From Pseudomonadota bacterium (GTDB taxonomy: Bacteria > Pseudomonadota > Alphaproteobacteria > Acetobacterales > Acetobacteraceae), in assembly GCA_021841985.1 (NCBI GenBank), contig JAKCCP010000095.1, positions 1 to 5,439 on the forward strand: 5,439 nucleotides of DNA. Reading direction: 5' to 3'. The first letter of the stretch is position 1, and the number at the start of each line of letters is the position of its first letter. The notes below the pieces were generated by a model. The model had not been told where the DNA came from. It searched no databases and saw only the letters and a list, made by a program, of their open reading frames with translations. The translations under genes were made by a program, and so were the position numbers. Positions 1 to 4,641 of this stretch are shown piece after piece.

Positions 1-1
1 G

Positions 2-976
2 CCGGCGCTCACCCTCACCGTCGCCGGGCGCTTCAATTACGCGCAAACCGATCTCGTCGGCGTCGATTCCAATAACGGCGCGCTTTCCGGCAACCATGAT
101 TATGCGCATTTCAATCCGCAAATCGGCCTCACCTACAAAATCAACCCGCATGTCACGTCCTACGCCGATTTTGCCGAATCGAACCGCGCGCCGACGCCGG
201 AGGAATTATCCTGCTCCGACCCCGCGAGCCCATGCACGCTCTCCAATTTCTTCGCCGGCGACCCCAACCTCAAACAGGTGATCGCGCATACGCTCGAAGC
301 GGGATTGCGTGGCCAGTTCACGCCCTATGGCAACGCCAATTTCGTCTGGAACGTCGGCGCCTACCGCACCGACACGATGAACGACATCCAGTTCATCTAC
401 AGCCCGCTCCAGGGCGCGGCCTATTATCAGAATATCGGCGACACGCGCCGCCAGGGCGTCGATATCGGCGGCACGCTGACACAGGGAAAATTCGAATTCT
501 TCGCCAACGCCTCCTACATCAACGCGACCTATCAGAACGGCCTGACCATTTCGAGCCCGAACAATCCCGGCGCCGACGCCAACGGCAACATCCATATCCG
601 TCCCGGCGACACCCTCCCCGGCATTCCCCCCTGGATCGCCAAGATCGGAGTCTCCTACAACATCACCGAGGCGTGGCAGATCGGCGCCAACGGCACTTAT
701 GAGGACGGGCAATATCTGTTCGGCGATCCGGCCAATCTGCTGCCCCCCACCGGCGCCTATTTCGTGACCAACTTCAACACCAGCTATCAGCTCACCAAGC
801 ACATCAAGCTGTTCGGCCTCGTCAACAACGCTTTCAACGCCAATTATTACACTTACGGCACGCTCAGCCCGACCAATCTGGTGCCGATCCCGATCGCCCC
901 CGGCGCCTCCAACCCACGCGCGCTCGCGCCGGCCAACCCGATCGAGGGCTATGGCGGCATCACGGTCTCGTTTTGA
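2..976 (+). CDS. TonB-dependent outer-membrane receptor, C-terminal part (5' end outside window)
   Basis: The frame is open from base 2 to a TGA at 974-976, giving 324 residues of a larger protein. It is the C-terminal half of a TonB-dependent receptor beta-barrel: alternating aromatic/polar strands, the family-typical stretch ESNRAPTPEEL followed by DPNLKQV and HTLEAGLRG, later GVDIGGTL, then a barrel strand ending in a terminal Phe (GGITVSF), the usual BAM recognition end. Family members are about 700-800 residues, so the signal peptide, plug domain and first strands are missing upstream. Two cysteines (fragment residues 71 and 78, C-SDPASP-C) sit in a probable extracellular loop and could form a disulfide. 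Such receptors move siderophore-like chelates, metals or other scarce solutes into the periplasm using TonB energy. The ligand cannot be read from this part. The PQQ-linked neighbourhood makes a metal chelate (possibly lanthanide) a reasonable guess, no more. The family call is strong. Confidence 0.93.
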   Translation, partial: PALTLTVAGRFNYAQTDLVGVDSNNGALSGNHDYAHFNPQIGLTYKINPHVTSYADFAESNRAPTPEELSCSDPASPCTLSNFFAGDPNLKQVIAHTLEAGLRGQFTPYGNANFVWNVGAYRTDTMNDIQFIYSPLQGAAYYQNIGDTRRQGVDIGGTLTQGKFEFFANASYINATYQNGLTISSPNNPGADANGNIHIRPGDTLPGIPPWIAKIGVSYNITEAWQIGANGTYEDGQYLFGDPANLLPPTGAYFVTNFNTSYQLTKHIKLFGLVNNAFNANYYTYGTLSPTNLVPIPIAPGASNPRALAPANPIEGYGGITVSF

Positions 977-995
977 CGCCCGGGGACGCCGCGCC

Positions 996-1025
996 TCGAC
1001 AAGCGCGCGCCGGTGTTCCTATACT
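996..1025 (+). promoter_or_regulatory. candidate sigma-70-type promoter for the cytochrome c gene
   Basis: TCGACA at 996-1001 (5 of 6 to TTGACA) lies 18 bp before TATACT at 1020-1025 (5 of 6 to TATAAT). This predicts a start near 1032 and a leader of about 70 nt before the cytochrome ATG. It sits in the 124-bp gap after the receptor gene, so the cytochrome could be transcribed independently. Assigned by eye only. Confidence 0.42.
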
Positions 1026-1100
1026 CAAGCCGCGCCGACAGATCTGGCGCATGACTTTGATAAACAGGCCCAATTTAGTCTTCTATCGAAGGAGAACAAG

Positions 1101-1478
1101 ATGCATCGGTTGATTGCGACCGCGACACTCGCCTTGGGTGCGCTGGCCTTGGCGCCCATGGCGCACGCGGCTGGCGACGCTGCCGCCGGCAAGGCCCTGT
1201 TTCAGCAGAAATGCACGCTGTGCCATTCGCCGGAAAAGGGCGTGAACAAGCTCGGGCCGAGTCTCTGGAACGTCGCCGGCCAGCCCGCCGCGGAGGTGCC
1301 GAATTACACGTTTTCCGCCGGCATGAAGGAGTCGCACATCACCTGGGATGACGCCTCGCTCGACAAATGGCTCACCAACCCGCGGGCGATGGTGAGCGGC
1401 ACCAAGATGATTTTCCCGGGCCTGCCCAGCGAAGCCGATCGCCAGAACGTGATCGCTTATCTCAAAAGCCTGAAATAA
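1101..1478 (+). CDS. periplasmic class I c-type cytochrome (cytochrome c2/c550-like)
   Basis: A 125-residue exported monohaem cytochrome c. The ATG at 1101 is chosen because AAGGAG (1089-1094) lies 6 nt upstream and a clear Sec signal follows (hydrophobic residues 4-19, likely cleavage after AHA, residue 23). The mature part starts AGDAAAGKALF, then the haem-binding CTLCH (Cys38, Cys41, His42), the conserved KLGPSLW segment, NYTFSAGMK, W90, and the probable axial Met103 in GTKMIFPG. A C-terminal helix (RQNVIAYLKSLK) ends the fold. This is the size and motif order of mitochondrial-like/c2 cytochromes, which are soluble periplasmic one-electron carriers. Beside a PQQ-associated locus it is a plausible electron acceptor of, or link from, a quinoprotein alcohol dehydrogenase to the terminal oxidase; that partner is inferred. 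The last 17 bp overlap the 3' end of the opposing ATPase gene. Confidence 0.95.
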   Translation: MHRLIATATLALGALALAPMAHAAGDAAAGKALFQQKCTLCHSPEKGVNKLGPSLWNVAGQPAAEVPNYTFSAGMKESHITWDDASLDKWLTNPRAMVSGTKMIFPGLPSEADRQNVIAYLKSLK

Positions 1479-2217
1479 CGCTTCTTTCCTGAATATCGCG
1501 CAAGCGCGCGGCGAGTTGCGCGACGGTCGCGCGATCGCCGCGCCGCTCGCTCGCGGCGATCGGGATATCGGCGATGATGCGCGCCGGCCTTCCGGCCAGC
1601 ATCAGCACGCGATCGGCGAGAGCGGCGGCATCGGTGAGATCATGCGTGACCAGGAGCGCCGCCGTCGGCCGCGCCTCCCAGGCTTCCAGCAGCACGGCGC
1701 GGCCGAGATCGGCATTGCCCGCGTCCAGCGACGCGAAGGGTTCATCGAGCAACACCAAAGCCGGCGCGATCGCGAAGGCGCGGGCGATCGCGACCCGGCG
1801 CGCCATGCCGAGCGAAATCCGGCTCGGGTAGGAATCACGCTCGGCCCACAGGCCAAGCCGCTTGAGCAGCGCCGCCGCCGCCGCGTCCTGCCCCGGCGGC
1901 AAAACCAGCGCCAGATTCTGCCAAACCGTCCGCCACGGCAGGAGCCGCGGCTCCTGAAACACCATGCCGAGGCGCGGCGGCGCGACACCCGCCGGCGCCG
2001 GCCCACTCTGCCTCGGCCCACTCTGCGTCCAGGTGATCTCCCCCTCGAAAGTCTGATCGAGACCGGAAATCAGCCGCAACAGTGTCGTCTTGCCGCAGCC
2101 GGAGGGCCCGACCACGGCGACGATCTCGTGCGCGCCGAGCGCGAAAGCGAGATCGGCGAGCACCGGCTCCCTCGCGCCCGGAAACGTCTTGCGCCGGATC
2201 AAAACCTCGAGAATCAC
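1462..2217 (-). CDS. ABC transporter ATP-binding protein, NitT/TauT (SsuB/TauB-like) family
   Basis: A 251-residue cytoplasmic ATPase that powers the adjacent permease. Starting from GTG at 2217, it shows Walker A GPSGCGKTT (37-45), Q-loop VFQEPRLLPW (86-95, typical of nitrate/sulfonate/taurine importers), signature region ISLGM (134-138), Walker B LVLLDEP (154-160), D-loop SLD (163-165) and switch His192 in LVTHD. The signature departs from LSGGQ/LSGGM: the first Gly is replaced by Leu, while Ser and the second Gly remain. The GTG start is chosen because it forms a 4-base GTGA overlap with the permease stop, the usual sign of translational coupling, and puts the first beta-strand at the right place; the frame stays open further upstream, where it shadows the permease. 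A short duplicated QSGP segment (about 65-73) lies in the loop before the Q-loop. The gene ends inside the convergent cytochrome gene. Confidence 0.93.
   Translation of the reverse strand: MILEVLIRRKTFPGAREPVLADLAFALGAHEIVAVVGPSGCGKTTLLRLISGLDQTFEGEITWTQSGPRQSGPAPAGVAPPRLGMVFQEPRLLPWRTVWQNLALVLPPGQDAAAAALLKRLGLWAERDSYPSRISLGMARRVAIARAFAIAPALVLLDEPFASLDAGNADLGRAVLLEAWEARPTAALLVTHDLTDAAALADRVLMLAGRPARIIADIPIAASERRGDRATVAQLAARLRDIQERSVISGF
1999..2026. repeat. short direct repeat inside the ATPase gene
   Basis: The 13-bp word CGGCCCACTCTGC occurs at 1999-2011 and again at 2014-2026, a 15-bp period equal to five codons. On the minus strand it encodes QSGPR then QSGPA in the variable loop between Walker A and the Q-loop. 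It looks like a small in-frame slippage duplication. Confidence 0.7.
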
Positions 2218-2960
2218 CGTCGCCACCGATTGGCCCAATGTTCCAAAGGCTGCCACCCTCCCCATTCGATGGCCTGCACGACCAGGATGAAGGCAAGGGT
2301 ATAGGCGAGAATATCGGTGACATCGAACAGTTGAAAATATTGCTCGATCGCGAAGCCGACACCGTCGCTGCGGCCGAGCAATTCCACCACCAGCACGATC
2401 TTCCAGATGATCGCGAGGCCGGACCGCGCGGCGGCAAAAAAATACGGCGTCAGTTGCGGCAGGATGACATGGCGCAGCACCGCCCATCGCCCCATGCGAT
2501 AGCAGCGCGCCATCTCGAGCAGGCTGCGGTCGAGCGTGCGCGCGCCCTCGCGCAGCGTCACCGCCGTGGACGGCAGCTTGTTGAGGGCGACGGCGATGAT
2601 CGCGGTCGGCTCGTTCAAGCCGAACCACACATACATCAGCATGATCGAGACCAGCGCCGGCAGGTTGAGCAGAACCGTGAGCCAGCTATCGAACGCGAGA
2701 TCGAGCCGGCGCCAAATCCCGAGCGCGATCCCGATCGCCGAGCCGACCACCATCGCCAGCGTGAAAGCGCCGGCGACGCGGAGCAGGGTGATGCCGAGAT
2801 TGGCGAGGAGATCGCCATGCAGCGCCAAATGCAGCATCGCCCGCAACACCCGCGAGGCGGGCGGCAGCAATCGGCTCTCGGCCAGCCGCGCCGCCGCTTC
2901 CCAGACCAGCAGGAAAACGACGATCGAGGCGAGGCGCGCGCTGGCCGAAACCCGGTTCAG
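2214..2960 (-). CDS. ABC transporter permease, NitT/TauT (SsuC/TauC-like) family
   Basis: An inner-membrane permease of the binding-protein-dependent importer class. It has about five to six hydrophobic segments and the EAA-type loop that contacts the ATPase, EMARCYRMGRWAVLRHVILP, where the Gly and the final I-LP match the consensus. The first ATG/GTG/TTG in this frame is a TTG at 2870, which gives only 218 residues and removes the family's first membrane helix. Reading upstream, the frame encodes NRVSASARLASIVVFLLVWE and EAAARL, just what the N-terminus of these permeases looks like, back to a CTG at 2960-2958 that forms a CTGA overlap with the binding-protein stop (2959-2957). That start gives 248 residues, near the usual 250-270. 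I therefore extend to 2960, assuming a rare CTG start; TTG at 2870 is the conservative alternative. It is the middle gene of a coupled SBP-permease-ATPase operon. Family call strong, start uncertain. Confidence 0.9.
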   Translation of the reverse strand: MNRVSASARLASIVVFLLVWEAAARLAESRLLPPASRVLRAMLHLALHGDLLANLGITLLRVAGAFTLAMVVGSAIGIALGIWRRLDLAFDSWLTVLLNLPALVSIMLMYVWFGLNEPTAIIAVALNKLPSTAVTLREGARTLDRSLLEMARCYRMGRWAVLRHVILPQLTPYFFAAARSGLAIIWKIVLVVELLGRSDGVGFAIEQYFQLFDVTDILAYTLAFILVVQAIEWGGWQPLEHWANRWRR

Positions 2961-3943
2961 GAGAGCCCCGTCCGCCAGAACGTGCCCGGCGCCAGATCCT
3001 TGGCGTCACCGACCAGAGCCGGGCCGCCGGTCGCGGCGAGAACCTGAAACAGCGCGGCGGCGGCGCCTTGCGCGGCGGCGGGCGAAAGACGCGGGATACC
3101 GGCGCGGTAGGCGTCGCGGAGATGCGCGAGTTCGGCCGCGTTCGCCGCCCCGGTCAGTGGCGCGATCGTCTCCCATTCGGGGTCCGATGTCGCGAGCAGC
3201 GTCTGCGCCCTGGCCGCGCTCGCGACGAAGCCATCGAGCAACCCGCGTTGGGCGTTCGCCCAGCGCGCCGAGAAGACATAGCCGACGAACGGCACCTCCG
3301 GCGCGATGCCGAGCCCGGCGACCGCGGTTTCCATCGCCAGCACGCGGCGCATGCCGGCGGCCTCGGCGCGGGCGGCGAAGGGCCAGAAGGTGAGTTCGGC
3401 GTCGAGGCGGCCGCTCCGCAGTTCCTCGCCGAGCAGCGCCGGGGCGCCGAAACTCGGCCGCGTCGCATGGGCGAGATCGAGATGGTCGTGCCGCTCGGCA
3501 TAGGCGCGCAGAATGAGCCAGCTCTTGTCGAGCGCGCTGCCGGCGACACCGAGCCGCTGGCCGGCGAGATCGGGAAGTGTCCTGATCGGCGAGTCGCCGG
3601 GCACGATGACGCTGCCGAGCGCGCTGGAAAACGGAATGAAACTCCAATCCGCGCCGCCGCTCCGCTGCCGCGCGACCCATAGCCAGTCCTGCAGGATGAC
3701 ATCGACCTCGCCGGCTTGCAGGGCCACCTGCGCCGCTGGCGAGCCGGCGTATTGGCGGATGTCGAGCGCAACCCCGGCGGCGGTATCGAAGCCGTGGCGG
3801 CGGATGACGTCGAGCACCCAGGAAAAGGAGCCGAACCGTAACACGCCGATGCGCAACGGCGGTCCGGCCTCCGCGAGGCGCGGCGCGGCCGCTCCCATCG
3901 CTCCGGCGAACGCGGTTTTCAGAACGGCACGGCGGCGTAGCAT
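2957..3943 (-). CDS. ABC transporter substrate-binding protein, NitT/TauT-like, probable Tat signal
   Basis: A 328-residue periplasmic binding protein that delivers ligand to the adjacent permease. ATG at 3943 is preferred over the upstream in-frame start at 4027 because GGGAGGA lies 6 nt before it and the signal peptide begins there. The N-terminus MLRRRAVLKTAFAGAMGAAA fits a twin-arginine signal (RRAVLK), with cleavage near AEA (residue 26). The mature domain opens PPLRIGVLRFGSFSW and continues with AGSPAAQVALQAGEVDVILQDW (65-87), LPDLAGQRLGVAGSALDKSW (123-142) and a later LDAELTFWPFAAR. These are hallmarks of the SsuA/TauA/NMT1-like fold: a residue cluster for an oxyanion or small organic ligand, then a second lobe. 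I recall similar DKSW-containing proteins beside PQQ-dependent dehydrogenases in Rhizobiales, but know no proven substrate. Sulfonate, nitrate, pyrimidine or a metal chelate are all open. It is first in its operon. Confidence 0.92.
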   Translation of the reverse strand: MLRRRAVLKTAFAGAMGAAAPRLAEAGPPLRIGVLRFGSFSWVLDVIRRHGFDTAAGVALDIRQYAGSPAAQVALQAGEVDVILQDWLWVARQRSGGADWSFIPFSSALGSVIVPGDSPIRTLPDLAGQRLGVAGSALDKSWLILRAYAERHDHLDLAHATRPSFGAPALLGEELRSGRLDAELTFWPFAARAEAAGMRRVLAMETAVAGLGIAPEVPFVGYVFSARWANAQRGLLDGFVASAARAQTLLATSDPEWETIAPLTGAANAAELAHLRDAYRAGIPRLSPAAAQGAAAALFQVLAATGGPALVGDAKDLAPGTFWRTGLS

Positions 3944-3949
3944 GCGGTT

Positions 3950-3956
3950 TCCTCCC
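3950..3956 (-). promoter_or_regulatory. ribosome binding site setting the start of the binding-protein gene
   Basis: The minus strand reads GGGAGGA here, 6 nt before ATG at 3943-3941. It decides for the shorter protein that starts directly with the Tat signal, rather than the 28-residue longer in-frame form. Confidence 0.75.
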
Positions 3957-4012
3957 GGCCTCGCCCCATGATCCCCTTGTCGGCTCTCATCGCGGATCCC
4001 AGGGGGGGCGGG

Positions 4013-4043
4013 GATATGGTCGCGCAAAGCCGGCTTCTGTCAA
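4013..4043 (-). promoter_or_regulatory. candidate promoter of the NitT-like ABC operon
   Basis: On the minus strand a perfect TTGACA (4043-4038) is followed after 19 bp by CATATC (4018-4013), a weak -10. The spacer holds a perfect 10-bp palindrome AAGCCGGCTT (4036-4027), a possible operator. The predicted start near 4006 would leave a leader of about 60 nt. The -35 is convincing; the -10 is poor and the spacing long, so an activator may be needed. Confidence 0.35.
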
Positions 4044-4061
4044 CGGTGCCGCGCAACCCGT

Positions 4062-4556
4062 TCACGGTGTCGGGAGGATGCGTTCCTCGAGCAGGTAATC
4101 GAGGCCGCGCCGCCAGCTTTCATCGGTATTGCCGCGGATATCGACACTCCCGGCGGCAAGCTTGCGCCCGCTATCGGCATCTTCGATCACGACATTGATG
4201 TTGAGGATCAAATCGCTCACTTTCTGCACCCAGCCATAGGCCGCCTCGCTGGCGCCGAGTTGTCGCGCCAGCGAAAGCTCGCAGCCATTGCAGTTCATGA
4301 TATCCGGCAGCTTGGCGAGTGCCGCGCGGGCGGGGGCGGAATCGACCACCTGATAGCGGCCCGATCGCGCGAGGCGAGCGCGCAAGTCGCCACCGAGTGC
4401 TGCCAGCCGCGCGCGTTCGGCCTCGCTCGGCGGCGCCGGTGAGGTGTCGATCAGCGCGAAGTCGAACACCGCGATCGTCGGCGGCGCCGCGGCGGCGGCA
4501 TGGAGCCCGGAAAAAACGAGCGGAAAAATCAGTCCAAGACGCGAAAATTTGTTCAC
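4062..4556 (-). CDS. exported protein of the DUF3280/DUF2380-like family
   Basis: A 164-residue secreted protein of unknown biochemical role. The GTG start at 4556 is chosen because GAGGGAGG (4568-4561) lies 4 nt upstream and a signal peptide follows at once: VNKFSRLGLIF, a hydrophobic core, and an Ala-rich cleavage region at 20-24. The mature part begins PPTIAVFDFALIDTSP, the opening beta-strand of this family, then a helix rich in Arg/Ala, GRYQVVD, the motif NCNGCELSLARQLGA with Cys89 and Cys92, GWVQKVSDLILNINVVIED, and a C-terminal segment with W148. The fold resembles the small alpha/beta domain of CsgG/curli-type periplasmic proteins. I recall family members encoded next to PQQ-linked binding proteins and methanol dehydrogenases, which fits the divergent neighbour. 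The CxxC could be a disulfide, redox or metal site. Family call from motif memory; function unknown. Confidence 0.82.
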   Translation of the reverse strand: MNKFSRLGLIFPLVFSGLHAAAAAPPTIAVFDFALIDTSPAPPSEAERARLAALGGDLRARLARSGRYQVVDSAPARAALAKLPDIMNCNGCELSLARQLGASEAAYGWVQKVSDLILNINVVIEDADSGRKLAAGSVDIRGNTDESWRRGLDYLLEERILPTP

Positions 4557-4641
4557 AACGCCTCCCTCTGTTATGCGATGCCATAAGCTGGCAGCATGAT
4601 GATGAACGCGCGCCAGCCCCGCGCACAAGAGGAGGAGACGG
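4557..4641. promoter_or_regulatory. divergent intergenic region with a small inverted repeat
   Basis: These 85 bp separate the start codons of two divergent exported-protein genes, so both promoters must lie here or just inside the genes. I see no convincing -35/-10 pair on either strand. Near the middle, TTATG (4571-4575) and CATAA (4582-4586) form an inverted repeat with a 6-bp centre, directly followed by GCTG-G-CAGC (4587-4595). Either could bind a shared regulator. Both genes have strong ribosome binding sites at the edges. Confidence 0.45.

Noticed and set aside
206..802. 198-residue minus-strand frame opposite the TonB receptor
   Set aside because: A Val/Gly/Asp-rich antisense shadow. 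The plus strand here has unmistakable receptor motifs.
1057..1086. TTGATA / TTCTAT as the cytochrome promoter
   Set aside because: The transcription start would fall on the ribosome binding site, and the -10 matches at only 3 of 6 positions. The pair at 996-1025 is better.
1497..1508. CGCGC-AA-GCGCG inverted repeat just after the cytochrome gene as a terminator
   Set aside because: The loop is only 2 bases, no T-run follows on either strand, and it lies inside the ATPase coding region.
1529..1796. Three GCGATCGC octamers (HIP1-like)
   Set aside because: They lie in coding sequence, two of them encoding Ala-Ile-Ala runs, in a genome evidently rich in CGATCG-type words. Codon use explains them well enough.
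1516..3393. Long plus-strand open frames (1516-2304, 2082-3047, 2536-3393) opposite the ABC genes
   Set aside because: They are Arg/Pro/Ala-rich, with no domain motifs and no fitting ribosome binding sites. They mirror the ATPase, permease and binding protein on the other strand, as expected at high GC.
3944..4027. 28-residue upstream extension of the NitT-like binding protein
   Set aside because: It would bury the Tat signal inside the protein, and the strong ribosome binding site sits directly before the internal ATG at 3943.
4557..4628. 24-residue upstream extension of the DUF3280-like protein
   Set aside because: It would displace the signal peptide from the N-terminus and use up most of the divergent promoter region. 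GTG at 4556 has a ribosome binding site.
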